The position numbers and the translations under genes were made by a program. Below are positions 1 to 8,711 of a DNA stretch of 38,130 nt, piece after piece. Each line of letters opens with the position of its first letter. Positions within the stretch are counted from its first letter, which is position 1. Under the pieces are notes generated by a model that had not been told where the DNA came from, did no database searches, and saw only the letters and a list, made by a program, of their open reading frames with translations. Source of the stretch: Acidobacteriota bacterium (GTDB taxonomy: Bacteria > Actinomycetota > Acidimicrobiia > Acidimicrobiales > RAAP-2); NCBI GenBank assembly GCA_018971185.1, contig JAGXBH010000019.1, positions 1 through 38,130 of the forward strand. Reading direction: 5' to 3'.

Positions 1-1211
1 CCGTGGTGGAGTCCCGCGAGGATCTCCTGTCTCTCCCTTCCCTTCACGCGGCCGCTCAGGAGCCGCACGACGAGTTCGCGCTCGCCCCCGAGCACGGCGT
101 CGTCGCGCACGCGCAGCCCCGCGAGGTCCGCGCGCAGTGCGGCGGCGTGTTGCTCGGCCAGGACCTCGGTGGGGGCCATGAAGGCACCCTGTCGACCACC
201 GTCGATGGCCATCAGCAGCGTCGCGAGGGCGACCACCGTCTTTCCCGAGCCCACGTCGCCCTGGAGCAGGCGGTGCATCGGGAGCGACGACGACATGTCG
301 ACGCCGATCTCCGCGAGCACCCGGCGTTGCGCTCGCGTCAGGGCGAAGCGGTGTCGCGCCAGGAACTGACGCACCAGGGACGCTCCGGCACCGCTGAGTG
401 AGCCCGGCGACACGTCGAGGTCGTGTTCGTCGAAGGGGTGGACGATCCCCGCGGCCGTCTCCTCGAGGCGGCGCCGGCGCAGGGCGAGCAGGAGCTGCAG
501 GCGCAGGAACTCGTCGAAGACGAGGCGACGTCGCGCGGGGGTCACGTCGGCCACCTCGCGTGGGAGGTGGATACCCCAATACGCCGCGGTGCGGTCGATC
601 AGCCCGTGCCGGTCGCGCAGTTCGGGGCCGAGGGGATCGAGGAGCGGACCCGCACGTCGTAACGACTCCTCGACGAAGCCCCCCATCTCCCAACTCGAGA
701 CGCCCGCCCGGCCCGAGGCCGGATAGAGGGGGACGACTCCCCCGACCCGACTGGCGTCGCGGCCCTCCCCCGTCGCGCCGACGACCACGTCCACCACCGG
801 ATTGGTCATCTGGCGCGTGCCGCGGAACTCGGTCACCTTCGCGAAGAAGATCGCCTGCACGCCGGCGACCAACTGGGCCGCGCGCCACGGTTGGTTGAAG
901 AAGGCGATCTTCATCCTCTCGCCGCCGTCGACGATCGTCACGTCCACCAACGACTTGCCCTGGCGGGTGCGCCGCGACGACGACGCGGTGACCTCCCCGA
1001 AGACCGCGGCCTCCTCGCCCACTCGCAGGTCCGAGAGGTCCACGCGCCGCGTCCGGTCGATGTAACGCCGCGGGTAGCGCGTCAACAGGTCGAAGACGCT
1101 CTCGATGCCGAGCGACGCGAGGGCCTCGGTGCGCTTGGGGCCGATATGGCGCAGTTGGCCCACACTGATGTCGTCGAGCGCCCGAAGTGGTCGCGGCTCG
1201 CCCTGCACCAC
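1..1211 (-). CDS. recG: ATP-dependent DNA helicase RecG, 3' part missing
   Basis: RecG remodels stalled replication forks and Holliday junctions. About 403 N-terminal residues are present; the reading frame is open to the left edge, so the C-terminal helicase half is missing. Visible are the N-terminal GQLRHIGPKRTEALASLGI helix-hairpin segment, the wedge/OB region, then the first helicase motifs: the LTRAQRRVLAEI segment, Walker A in LLQGDVGSGKTVVA, and APTEVLAEQHA (motif Ia), ending around SGRVKGRERQEIL. I chose the GTG at 1211, 5 nt after the upstream stop, because a GGAG overlapping that stop lies about 8 nt before it. A second GTG directly follows. It is coupled behind the DhaL/FakA-like gene, the usual actinobacterial order. 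Confidence 0.93.
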   Translation of the reverse strand, partial: MVQGEPRPLRALDDISVGQLRHIGPKRTEALASLGIESVFDLLTRYPRRYIDRTRRVDLSDLRVGEEAAVFGEVTASSSRRTRQGKSLVDVTIVDGGERMKIAFFNQPWRAAQLVAGVQAIFFAKVTEFRGTRQMTNPVVDVVVGATGEGRDASRVGGVVPLYPASGRAGVSSWEMGGFVEESLRRAGPLLDPLGPELRDRHGLIDRTAAYWGIHLPREVADVTPARRRLVFDEFLRLQLLLALRRRRLEETAAGIVHPFDEHDLDVSPGSLSGAGASLVRQFLARHRFALTRAQRRVLAEIGVDMSSSLPMHRLLQGDVGSGKTVVALATLLMAIDGGRQGAFMAPTEVLAEQHAAALRADLAGLRVRDDAVLGGERELVVRLLSGRVKGRERQEILAGLHH

Positions 1212-1216
1212 GACGG

Positions 1217-2839
1217 CTACTCCACGCCGAAGAAGTACGGGTAGAGCGGCTGTCCCCCGTGGTGGACCTCCACGCCGAGCCGCGGGAAATGGGCGGTGAC
1301 GAAGGAGCGCAACTCCGCGGTCACCTCGTCGCTCGCCCCCTCGCCCTCGATGACGGTCAGCAGTTCGTGCTCGTCCCTGACCAGGCGACCCAGCAACGCC
1401 GCGTTGACCTGCGCGAGGCTCGGCGCGATCGCCAGGACGCCGCCCGCGCCCAACCCGATCCAGTCGCCGCGCGCGACGTCCCCCGCTTCGGTCTGCGCAT
1501 CGCGAACCGCGCGGGTGACCTCCCCGGCCACGACGTGTTGGGCGGAGAGGGACATCGACTTGAAGTTCTCCTCGGCGCTCTCGTCGGGGTCGTAGCTCAA
1601 GAGGGCGGCGAAGCCCTCGACGATGGAGTCGGTGGGCACCACCCGCACGTCGGCGTCGACCAGCGCGTCCACCTGCTCCGCCACGGCTCGGATGTTGCGG
1701 TTGTTCGGCAAGATCACCACCTGAGTCGATCCCGTCGCGCGCACCGCCTCGACCAGTTCCGCGGTGGACGGGTTCATCGACTGACCCCCCACCACCAGTC
1801 GACGCACCCCCAGCGTGGTGAAGATGCGTCCGACGCCGTCGCCCACCACGACCGCCACCACCGCAGTGGTCGGCACGGGAGTCACCGGCGCCTCGGGCAG
1901 GACGTTGGCCTCGCGCACCCACCTCTCCTCGATCACTTGTTCTGAGAGGTCGCTGACGCGGATCTGGCGGGGGCGACCGACGTCGAGGGCCGCCTCGATC
2001 GCCGCCCCCACGTCGTTGGAGTGGATATGACAGTTGTAGAGTCCCTCGCCCCCGACGATCACGATGGAGTCGCCCAGGGCGTCCCAGGCGCGGCGGAAGG
2101 CGGTCATCTCGTCGTCGGGCGCGTCCAGGAGGAACATCACCTCGTACCTGAGGCCGCTCTCCTCGTAGTCGGCCGCCTCGTGCAGCGCCGGGAGGCCCAA
2201 CGAGTCCAGGTCGGGGGTGGTCGGCAGGGGGTCGCCCGAGACCACGTGACACAGCGCGTCGAACCACAGGACGAGCCCCGTGCCGCCGGAGTCGACGACG
2301 CCGGCCTGCTTCAGCACCGCCAAATGGTCGGGCGTGCGCGCGAGCGCCACGCGCGCCGCGTCGCGTGCGGCGTGCACCACCGACTCCAACGACGTGGAAT
2401 CGCGCGCACCCTCCGCGGCGGCGCGCGCCACCGACAGGATCGTCCCCTCGACGGGCCGCGCGACCGCCTGACGCGCCAGCAGGTCGGCGCGCACGAGCCC
2501 GGCCGCGAGTTGGGTGGCGTCGACGGGGTCGTCGGAGAAGCCCTGGATCAGACCGCGCAGCATCTGCGAGAGGATCACCCCGGAGTTGCCGCGCGCCCCC
2601 ATGAGCGAGCCCTGCGCGATCGCCCGACAGACGGCGGACATCGTCAACTCCGTGCCCAGGGCGTTGACGTCGGCCACGACGGACTCGAGCGTCAGGGTCA
2701 TATTGGTCCCCGTGTCGCCGTCGGGCACGGGGTAGACGTTGAGCCGGTTGATGACGTCACGCTGGGCGCGCAGCAGACCCGCGTAGGTGGTCACGGCCCG
2801 CGAGAGATCCGCGGCCGACAGGGTGGTGAGTGAGGTCAT
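1217..2839 (-). CDS. DAK2/DhaL-domain protein, FakA/YloV-like
   Basis: 540 residues. The N-terminal DhaL-type kinase domain has the nucleotide/Mg-binding motif NVYPVPDGDTGTNM (residues 34-47, Asp40 and Asp42), GARGNSGVILSQ (81-92) and a DSGGTGL motif near 200. The C-terminal half is the YloV/FakA C-terminal domain. In firmicutes FakA phosphorylates fatty acids bound by FakB (DegV family); no FakB gene is visible here, so the substrate is inferred only. It precedes recG by 5 nt and is divergent from rpmB. The -10 candidate TAGCAT (2853-2848) is only 8 nt before the ATG, so the transcript may have almost no leader. It overlaps the rpmB -10 on the other strand. Confidence 0.9.
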   Translation of the reverse strand: MTSLTTLSAADLSRAVTTYAGLLRAQRDVINRLNVYPVPDGDTGTNMTLTLESVVADVNALGTELTMSAVCRAIAQGSLMGARGNSGVILSQMLRGLIQGFSDDPVDATQLAAGLVRADLLARQAVARPVEGTILSVARAAAEGARDSTSLESVVHAARDAARVALARTPDHLAVLKQAGVVDSGGTGLVLWFDALCHVVSGDPLPTTPDLDSLGLPALHEAADYEESGLRYEVMFLLDAPDDEMTAFRRAWDALGDSIVIVGGEGLYNCHIHSNDVGAAIEAALDVGRPRQIRVSDLSEQVIEERWVREANVLPEAPVTPVPTTAVVAVVVGDGVGRIFTTLGVRRLVVGGQSMNPSTAELVEAVRATGSTQVVILPNNRNIRAVAEQVDALVDADVRVVPTDSIVEGFAALLSYDPDESAEENFKSMSLSAQHVVAGEVTRAVRDAQTEAGDVARGDWIGLGAGGVLAIAPSLAQVNAALLGRLVRDEHELLTVIEGEGASDEVTAELRSFVTAHFPRLGVEVHHGGQPLYPYFFGVE

Positions 2840-2851
2840 CGGTAGCGATGC

Positions 2852-2857
2852 TACAAT
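2852..2857 (+). promoter_or_regulatory. rpmB promoter -10 box (TACAAT)
   Basis: TACAAT lies about 60 nt before the rpmB start in the short divergent gap. No good -35 is visible. On the opposite strand TAGCAT (2853-2848) is the best -10 for the FakA-like gene, so the two boxes overlap. Confidence 0.6.
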
Positions 2858-2918
2858 GGTCCTTCGGTTTCACGAGGCGTCGCAACGGGCGACGCTGGCG
2901 ACGAAGGAGTAGTCCACC

Positions 2919-3131
2919 ATGGCATCAGTCTGCGAAATCTGCGGCAAGAAGCCGTCCTTCGGCATGAACGTCTCGCACTCGCACCGCCGCACCAAGCGCC
3001 GTTGGAACCCGAACATCCAGCGCGTGCGCGCCCTGGTCGGTGCGACGCCGGTGCGCATGAACGTGTGCACCGGTTGCCTGCGCTCGGGCAAGGTCGTCAA
3101 GCCCGCTCGTCGCAGCGGCACCGCCGCCTAG
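2919..3131 (+). CDS. rpmB: 50S ribosomal protein L28
   Basis: 70 residues, full length for L28, a protein of the large ribosomal subunit. The N-terminus [20 protein letters not shown] and the [12 protein letters not shown] segment are typical. Cys5, Cys8, Cys50 and Cys53 form two CxxC pairs, so this is the zinc-binding (C+) form. A clear AAGGAG lies about 10 nt before the ATG. It is divergent from the FakA-like/recG operon. Zinc-binding L28 has a zinc-free counterpart in many actinobacteria, usually under zinc-starvation control; none is in this window. Confidence 0.97.
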   Translation: MASVCEICGKKPSFGMNVSHSHRRTKRRWNPNIQRVRALVGATPVRMNVCTGCLRSGKVVKPARRSGTAA

Positions 3132-3163
3132 CCCCACCCGCCTAGCCTCACCCGCCTAGCGCC
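3129..3163. repeat. 14-bp tandem repeat at the rpmB stop
   Basis: TAGCCCCACCCGCC (3129-3142, beginning with the rpmB stop codon) is followed directly by TAGCCTCACCCGCC (3143-3156) and a partial third copy. A small GC stem (CGCCG 3170-3174 / CGGCG 3187-3191) follows and may help termination between the convergent rpmB and thiL. Confidence 0.6.
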
Positions 3164-3211
3164 GCGCAACGCCGTCGCTCACGTCGCGGCGAGCACCTCG
3201 TCGAGGTCTCC

Positions 3212-4162
3212 TCAGAGTTGGTGTTGCCAGCCACGCCGATCGAAGGACGCACCGCGTAGCGTGCGCGTCGTGACGTCCTCGAGCGTGCGGCCGATCACCA
3301 CGGGCTGACGCAGCCCCCGGTCCGCGAAGATCATCCTTAGTCGCTCGAGGTCCGAGGTGACCATCAACAACTCGTAGTCCTCGCCGCCACTGATCGCCTC
3401 CTCGTGCGTGGCCCCCTCGGCCACCGGCACCTCATCGAGATCGAAGCCCACCCCCGACGCGTCCGCCAGGCGATTGAGGTCCAGCCCGAGCCCGTCGGAG
3501 AGGTCCATCATCGCGCTCACGCCCGCCGCGCGCGCCGCGACACCCTCCGCCAGTCGCGGCCACGGTCGACGATGGGCGACCACCAACTCGTCGGTCAGGG
3601 GGGCTCCGCCGCGTCGCCGGCGAAGTCCGGCGGCGGAGCGCCCGAGCGGACCGGTCACCAAAATCTTTTCATCGGGACCGGCGCCCGAGCGCAGAACCGC
3701 CCCCTTGCCCGGGCACTCGCCGAAGACGGTCACCGCCACCGACACGTCGCGACCCCGCGTGAGGTCACCGCCGACGACGGGACACGAGGTGATCACCGCG
3801 GCGTCGGCGATGCCGCGATGGAGCTCCTCGAGATCGGTCCCCGGGGGCGAGGACACCGCGATTACCGCGCCTTTCGTGCGCCCCCCCATGGCCGCGAGGT
3901 CCGAGACGGCCGAGGCCATCGCCTTGAATCCGAGGTCCTCGAGCGGGAAGAGCGACTCATCCAGGTGCACCCCGAGCACCGCCACGTCGGTCGAGATCAG
4001 GGCCTGTCCGACGAAGGGTGCGAGGACCGCCGCGTCGTCGCCGATATGACGTTCGCCGCGAGGAATCGGACCTCGCCCCAGGATGGCGGCGATACGCTTG
4101 ATGATGTCGTCTTCGACACGCGCTGCCTCTCCAGCCGAGGGAGAGTCAGCGGGAAGTGACAC
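3212..4162 (-). CDS. thiL: Thiamine-monophosphate kinase
   Basis: ThiL phosphorylates thiamine monophosphate to the cofactor thiamine diphosphate (AIRS/PurM-like fold). Motifs: IGDDAAVL (Asp42, Asp43) in the N-terminal metal/ATP site, VGGDLTRG, a [15 protein letters not shown] segment, and [10 protein letters not shown] near the C-terminus. 316 residues from the GTG at 4162, a normal length. A TTG at 4213 would add 17 poorly plausible residues and run to within 15 bp of pckG; there is no good start closer to the conserved region, so the exact start is uncertain. It is divergent from pckG and convergent with rpmB. Confidence 0.92.
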   Translation of the reverse strand: MSLPADSPSAGEAARVEDDIIKRIAAILGRGPIPRGERHIGDDAAVLAPFVGQALISTDVAVLGVHLDESLFPLEDLGFKAMASAVSDLAAMGGRTKGAVIAVSSPPGTDLEELHRGIADAAVITSCPVVGGDLTRGRDVSVAVTVFGECPGKGAVLRSGAGPDEKILVTGPLGRSAAGLRRRRGGAPLTDELVVAHRRPWPRLAEGVAARAAGVSAMMDLSDGLGLDLNRLADASGVGFDLDEVPVAEGATHEEAISGGEDYELLMVTSDLERLRMIFADRGLRQPVVIGRTLEDVTTRTLRGASFDRRGWQHQL

Positions 4163-4227
4163 GGCAGCACGAGGTAGCAACGCGTCCGCACTGCAGAGGT
4201 GCGGCGAGAACAAAGGGGATCTTGGCC

Positions 4228-6018
4228 ATGACGTACCCGACTTCGAACAAGCGACTCATCGATTGGGTTGAAGAGGTAGCACGACTCACCACTCCCGATC
4301 GTATCCACTGGTGCGACGGCTCGGATCGTGAATACGACGAACTCTGCGCCGAGCTCGTCGCCCAGGGCACCTTCATCGAGCTGGCCGACGACAAGCGGCC
4401 GAACAGCTACTACGCCACCTCGGACCCCAGCGACGTGGCCCGGGTGGAGGACCGGACGTTCATCTGCTCGGAGCGTGAGATCGACGCCGGACCGACGAAC
4501 AACTGGTGCGACCCCGCCCAGATGCGCGCCACGCTCAATGGACTTCTCGCCGGTTCCATGAAGGGTCGCACCATGTACGTGGTCCCCTTCTCGATGGGCC
4601 CCCTCGGCTCGGACATCGCCCACCTCGGGGTCGAGATCACCGACTCGGCCTACGTCGCGGTCAGCATGAAGATCATGACCCGCATGGGTCAGGCCGTACT
4701 GGACCTCCTGGGCGACGACGGCTACTTCGTGCCGGCGCTGCACTCGGTGGGCGCGCCGCTCGCCGAGGGCGAGGCCGACGTCCCCTGGCCCTGCAACGCC
4801 GAGCACAAGTACATCGTCCACTTCCCCGAGACCAAGGAGATCATCTCCTACGGCTCGGGTTACGGCGGCAACGCCCTACTGGGCAAGAAGTGCTTCGCCC
4901 TGCGCATCGCCAGCGTCATGGCGCGCGAGGGAGGGTGGCTCGCCGAGCACATGCTGATCCTGAAGCTCACCAATCCCCAGGGCGTCGCCAAGTACGTGGC
5001 GGCGGCCTTCCCGAGCGCCTGCGGCAAGACCAACCTCGCGATGCTCGTGCCGACCCTGCCCGGCTGGTCCGTCGAGACCATCGGCGACGACATCTGCTGG
5101 ATGAAGCCCGGCGCCGACGGTCGGCTCTACGCGATCAATCCCGAGTCCGGTTTCTTCGGCGTGGCCCCAGGGACCAACCAGGTGACCAACCCCAACGCCA
5201 TGGCCACCGTGACCAGGAACACGATCTTCACCAACACCGCGCGCACGGTCGACGGCGACGTGTGGTGGGAGGGGATGGACCTACCCGACGCCGAGATCAT
5301 CGACTGGCGCGGCGAGCCCTGGTCGCCCGACTCTCAGAAGGTGGCCGCCCACCCGAACTCGCGCTTCACCGCACCGGCGGCCCAGGACCCGGCGATCGCC
5401 CCCGAGTGGGAGGACCCGACCGGCGTACCGATCGACGCCATCCTCTTCGGTGGCCGACGCGCGAGCGTCGTGCCGCTGGTGACCCAGTCCTTCGACTGGG
5501 ACCACGGGGTCTTCATGGGGTCGATCGTCGCCTCCGAGACGACGGCCGCGGCCGTGGGCGCGGTCGGCAACCTGCGCCACGACCCCTTCGCCATGCTGCC
5601 GTTCTGCGGCTACAACATGGCCGACTACTTCGGCCATTGGCTGAGCTTCTCGCGCGACCACGACGAGTCGAAGCTCCCCAAGATCTTCTACGTCAACTGG
5701 TTCCGCAAGGGCGAGGACGGTCGCTGGCTGTGGCCGGGCTTCGGCGAGAACAGTCGCGTCCTCGAATGGGTGTTCAACCGCGTGGGTGGCGACGCCGACG
5801 CGGTGGAGACGCCCATCGGCTACCTGCCCACCATGGAGTCGCTCGACGTCACGGGCGTGAACGTCTCGTCGGAGGACATGGCCGAGCTGCTCGCGGTCCA
5901 CGCGGACGAGTGGCGCCTCGAGGTCCCGGGGATCCGCGAGTACTTCGCGCAATTCGGCGATCGCCTGCCCGCGGCGCTGCACGCGCAGGTCGACGCCCTC
6001 GAGGCCCGACTGGCGTGA
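4228..6018 (+). CDS. pckG: Phosphoenolpyruvate carboxykinase (GTP)
   Basis: 596 residues, normal for the GTP-dependent enzyme, which interconverts oxaloacetate and PEP in gluconeogenesis/anaplerosis. Landmarks: [13 protein letters not shown] near the N-terminus, the [15 protein letters not shown] substrate loop (about 208-222), the kinase-1 P-loop FPSACGKTN (261-269, with Cys265 and Lys267), kinase-2 [10 protein letters not shown] (about 287-296), GVAPGTN, and the FGGRR guanine-site segment. I used the ATG at 4228 because family members begin about ten residues before the RLIDWVEEV segment; the frame extends upstream to a GTG at 4156, which overlaps thiL. The GNAT gene follows after 37 bp. 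Confidence 0.96.
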   Translation: MTYPTSNKRLIDWVEEVARLTTPDRIHWCDGSDREYDELCAELVAQGTFIELADDKRPNSYYATSDPSDVARVEDRTFICSEREIDAGPTNNWCDPAQMRATLNGLLAGSMKGRTMYVVPFSMGPLGSDIAHLGVEITDSAYVAVSMKIMTRMGQAVLDLLGDDGYFVPALHSVGAPLAEGEADVPWPCNAEHKYIVHFPETKEIISYGSGYGGNALLGKKCFALRIASVMAREGGWLAEHMLILKLTNPQGVAKYVAAAFPSACGKTNLAMLVPTLPGWSVETIGDDICWMKPGADGRLYAINPESGFFGVAPGTNQVTNPNAMATVTRNTIFTNTARTVDGDVWWEGMDLPDAEIIDWRGEPWSPDSQKVAAHPNSRFTAPAAQDPAIAPEWEDPTGVPIDAILFGGRRASVVPLVTQSFDWDHGVFMGSIVASETTAAAVGAVGNLRHDPFAMLPFCGYNMADYFGHWLSFSRDHDESKLPKIFYVNWFRKGEDGRWLWPGFGENSRVLEWVFNRVGGDADAVETPIGYLPTMESLDVTGVNVSSEDMAELLAVHADEWRLEVPGIREYFAQFGDRLPAALHAQVDALEARLA

Positions 6019-6055
6019 GACTCCCCTCGCGGGCCCGCGCCGTGGCGTCACTCAG

Positions 6056-6568
6056 GTGCCCTTGATCCTTCGACCCTACGAGCGCCGCGACGAGGCCGCC
6101 GCGCTGCGCGCGCGCGAGGAGTTGGCGCGCGAGGGGTTCGAGTACCTCTGGGGCTTCGACCCCCGTGGCTCGTGGGAGGACTTCCTGACGGTCCTGGCCC
6201 GTCGCGCCGAGGGACGAGACCTTCCCGAGGGGTCGGTCCACAGTGCCCTCCTGGGCGGGTTCGTCGACGGCGAACTCGTGGGCCAGCTCTCGGTGCGCTT
6301 CACCCTCAACGAGTTCCTGGCCGCACGCGGCGGCCACGTGGGTTACGCCGTGCGGCCAGCCTTTCGACGCCGCGGTCACGCCAGTGATCTGCTGCGTCAC
6401 GGCCTGACCCTCGCGAACCAGCACGGTGTCGACCCCGTGCTGGTGACCTGTCACGTCGACAACGTCGGCTCCGCACGGGTCATCGAACGCGCCGGGGGTG
6501 CGTTCGAGTCGATCTACCTGGACCCGAACGACGGCGGATTCCGCCGGTATTGGTTCCACGCCCACTAG
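6056..6568 (+). CDS. GNAT family N-acetyltransferase
   Basis: 170 residues starting at GTG. A single GNAT fold with the acetyl-CoA loop in VGYAVRPAFRRRGHASDLLRHGL (Q/RxxGxG/A type, near residues 99-121), and the C-terminal CHVDNVGSARVIERAGG, which is typical of YjdJ/YkwB-like acetyltransferases. The substrate is not predictable. It sits 37 bp behind pckG on the same strand and is probably co-transcribed, though no functional link is evident. Confidence 0.85.
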   Translation: MPLILRPYERRDEAAALRAREELAREGFEYLWGFDPRGSWEDFLTVLARRAEGRDLPEGSVHSALLGGFVDGELVGQLSVRFTLNEFLAARGGHVGYAVRPAFRRRGHASDLLRHGLTLANQHGVDPVLVTCHVDNVGSARVIERAGGAFESIYLDPNDGGFRRYWFHAH

Positions 6569-6680
6569 TGCGTCGTCTGGTCCGTCTCGACGCGACGCTC
6601 GACACGCCCGCTCGACGCGTGTGATCTGGTCGAAGTCGCCGTGGGTGCTGGTCGTGACCGAGTCACGCGAGCCAGGGGGA

Positions 6681-6686
6681 TATTGT
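6681..6686 (+). promoter_or_regulatory. -10 candidate (TATTGT) for the HTH gene
   Basis: TATTGT matches the actinobacterial TANNNT -10. It lies about 100 nt before the ATG at 6786, implying a leader of about 90 nt. An in-frame GTG at 6699 would shorten that leader and add 29 residues. The -35 is not recognisable. Confidence 0.35.
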
Positions 6687-6785
6687 GGGCAGTGCGCCGT
6701 GGGCCGCGAGTGGCCCGACTTGGCAGAGTGGGGATCTTGCGAGCGTCTCGACCGGAGGGCGCATCGATACTGGAGTGGCAAGAGA

Positions 6786-7088
6786 ATGGCACCTGACAAG
6801 CCCGGTGCTGGGTCGTCGGCGCAGACCCTCGGATCGCTGCTGAGGAGCGCACGGGTCGCGTCGAAGAAGTCCCAAGCCGAGGTCGCCTGCCTCCTGTCCA
6901 CGTCGCAGGGGAACCTCAGTCGATGGGAGCGGGACCTGACCTACCCCCAAGACACCGCCACGCTCCTCAAGATCGAGGACTTCGTCCACGTCGACCGGTC
7001 GGTGTTCATCGGCGCCGTCGTGGCCTCGGTGACCAAGAACACTCGCCGACGTCTGCGCGAGTTGCTCGACGAGCACGGCGAGCACTAG
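6786..7088 (+). CDS. Small XRE-type helix-turn-helix protein
   Basis: 100 residues. The centre reads as a Cro/C1-type HTH: TLGSLLRSARVASKKSQAEV, then ACLLSTSQGNLSRWERDLTY, with the recognition helix around SQGNLSRWE (residues 40-48) and the conserved W-E-R. The C-terminal tail is basic-acidic and helical. A GGAG lies 10 nt before the ATG. It is probably a transcription regulator; its target is unknown. It is convergent with the small acidic protein, and the two stop codons share the four bases CTAG (7085-7088). Confidence 0.75.
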   Translation: MAPDKPGAGSSAQTLGSLLRSARVASKKSQAEVACLLSTSQGNLSRWERDLTYPQDTATLLKIEDFVHVDRSVFIGAVVASVTKNTRRRLRELLDEHGEH

Positions 7089-7303
7089 TCCTCGAGGCGA
7101 CCCTCGTCACGCGCGATGATGCGCGTGAGTGTCTCGACCATCTCATTGAGCCCCGTCGACAGTTCGCGTAGCGACGTCGCGGTCGCTCTGAGTCGCTCCA
7201 ACTCGCTCAGTGACGCCGCCCTCGCTCGCAGGTCCCCCACCTCGCTGGTCGCGCCCCCGTCGACACCTTCCACCTCATCGGGCTCGTCGCGTTCATCGCT
7301 CAC
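7085..7303 (-). CDS. Small acidic coiled-coil protein, unknown function
   Basis: 72 residues, not recognised as a named family. An acidic N-terminus (about 25 residues rich in Asp/Glu) is followed by a predicted amphipathic helix with heptad-like leucines (about 30-66). The GTG start overlaps the epimerase-like stop as GTGA (7300-7303), implying translational coupling. That coupling and normal GC3 make it a probable real gene. Its size and shape suggest an accessory protein or small antagonist of the upstream enzyme, but this is a guess. Confidence 0.6.
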   Translation of the reverse strand: MSDERDEPDEVEGVDGGATSEVGDLRARAASLSELERLRATATSLRELSTGLNEMVETLTRIIARDEGRLED

Positions 7304-8475
7304 GTCACACCTCCGACGACGCCCTGCTCCTGGGACGAGGTTGGTCGCGCCGCTTCGCGGGCCGCGTCGTGACGCGCCATCACCTCGGTGCGCAAACGCA
7401 GTTCCATCGAGTTCGACGCGATCCCCCCGAGACTCGTGCCGCTGGCCCGAACGGCCGCGTCGCGGTGCTCGTCGTCATCGAGCAGGCGCCGACATTCCCG
7501 ATAGGCCGCCTCGGCGCGGACGCCCCCCTGGGACAGCGCGTCGGGCTCGTCGTCCAAGAAGTCGTCGGGAACGACCACGCAGGGCTTGTGCAACGCCTGA
7601 GCCTCGGCCTGGACCGCGAGCGAATCGCTCACGACGACGTCCGCGCTCTCGAGCGTGGCCACGTAGTCGCGATAGTCCAGGTCGCCGGTCAATCTGACCC
7701 TCGGTCGGGAAGCCAAGCGCCCCTCGATGACCGAGCGCACGACCAGTCGATGCTGCAGCGGCAGGACGATCTCGACGTCGACGTCGCGCGACAGCAACAC
7801 GCACACCTGGGTTACGATGTCCAATGGCGCCGTGATGCTCTCGCTCTGGCGCAGGACCACCAACACTCGTCGGTTCGTCGTCGTGAACTGGGAATGACCC
7901 GGCTTGTTGCGAAGGACCCAACGTAAGTTGTCGACCGCGGGGGCGCCGACGATCACGACGTCGTGGGGATTGGCGCCCTGATGGAGCAACGAGGTCGACA
8001 CGGCCACGTTGGGCACGAAGTGCAGACGCGCTAACTGGGCGATCAATCGGGCGTTGACCGACGCCGTCGAGGTGCGCCGGGGCGACGCCACCTGCGTCGA
8101 GGTGACATGGGCGACCATGACGCCGAGGTAGAAGGCGGCGAGGGCCGCCCCGAGGGACATCGTCGAGGCGCCCTCGAGGACCAGAGTGCTCGGCGCACGA
8201 CGATCGATGACCTCGTGGCTACGCTCGATGGCCCGACGTATGAGCTCATCCTGCGACAAGCCCGAGATCTCGACCCCCAGGTCCTCCGCGGCCACGACGT
8301 CGAGCGACTCCATGGTTCGTGCGAGGTGCCGAGGTGGCCCACCGGTGGTGAGCACCGTGACGTTCCACCTCTCCGACGCCGTCATCACGCGGATGAGGGG
8401 CGCCAGACTGATCGCCGCACGCCGGGAGCCGAGCATGACCACGGCGTCCGCGCGTGGCGTCGTCGCATCGCTCAT
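7300..8475 (-). CDS. UDP-GlcNAc 2-epimerase-like / GT-B fold protein
   Basis: 391 residues from the ATG at 8475. It resembles WecB-type UDP-N-acetylglucosamine 2-epimerases: N-terminal Rossmann half with LGSRRAAISLAPLIRVM, a VLEGASTMSLGAALAAFYL segment matching the family's GDT-type region but with the Asp changed, VAHVTSTQVASPRR in the place of the HVEAGLRS element, then a C-terminal half with VLVVLRQSES, VLPLQHRLVVRSVI, SADVVVSDSLAVQAEAQALH (the S-DSGG-like nucleotide-sugar loop) and a DALSQGGVR element. Catalytic residues appear altered, so the activity may differ. The frame extends upstream to 8580, but the start used has a GGGAG 9 nt before it. Confidence 0.7.
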   Translation of the reverse strand: MSDATTPRADAVVMLGSRRAAISLAPLIRVMTASERWNVTVLTTGGPPRHLARTMESLDVVAAEDLGVEISGLSQDELIRRAIERSHEVIDRRAPSTLVLEGASTMSLGAALAAFYLGVMVAHVTSTQVASPRRTSTASVNARLIAQLARLHFVPNVAVSTSLLHQGANPHDVVIVGAPAVDNLRWVLRNKPGHSQFTTTNRRVLVVLRQSESITAPLDIVTQVCVLLSRDVDVEIVLPLQHRLVVRSVIEGRLASRPRVRLTGDLDYRDYVATLESADVVVSDSLAVQAEAQALHKPCVVVPDDFLDDEPDALSQGGVRAEAAYRECRRLLDDDEHRDAAVRASGTSLGGIASNSMELRLRTEVMARHDAAREAARPTSSQEQGVVGGVT

Positions 8476-8575
8476 CTCGAACGACTCCCGTGCGACCCGG
8501 GGTGACGCGCTCCTCGCAGCCAACTGCCCGCCGTCAAAATGGTACATATCCCCATCAGGTAAATTCCTCGAAAAG

Positions 8576-8593
8576 TGCATATGCAGATATGCA
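8576..8593. repeat. 7-bp inverted repeat upstream of the epimerase-like gene
   Basis: TGCATAT-GCAG-ATATGCA in an AT-rich patch of an otherwise GC-rich region, 100 bp upstream of the epimerase-like start. Two copies of AATGGTAC flank it (8538-8545 and 8602-8609). It looks like an operator; no protein can be assigned. Confidence 0.45.
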
Positions 8594-8660
8594 TCTACAC
8601 GAATGGTACTTCACCGAGTGTGACATTGCCGTGGCAATGGCACGCGAGGGACTTTGGGCC

Positions 8661-8710
8661 CGAGGGGTCGTGCGGGTCCCGCTATCCGACGATGACCCCC
8701 CGACCCCTCG
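8661..8710 (-). terminator. Hairpin after the NADH dehydrogenase stop
   Basis: CGAGGGGTCG (8661-8670) and CGACCCCTCG (8701-8710) are a perfect 10-bp inverted repeat, with a nested GGGTC/GACCC pair inside. It starts 2 nt after the ndh stop on the minus strand. There is no T tract, as is common for actinobacterial terminators. Confidence 0.65.
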
Positions 8711-8711
8711 T

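Noticed and set aside
2021..2833. 270-codon plus-strand frame opposite the FakA-like gene
   Set aside because: It is the antisense shadow of a well-conserved gene.
4506..6065. Long plus-strand frame inside pckG
   Set aside because: It is the shifted frame of pckG, with Arg-rich low-complexity sequence.
8571..8600. AT-rich patch considered as an att or phage site
   Set aside because: No integrase or tRNA next to it; an operator is the simpler reading.
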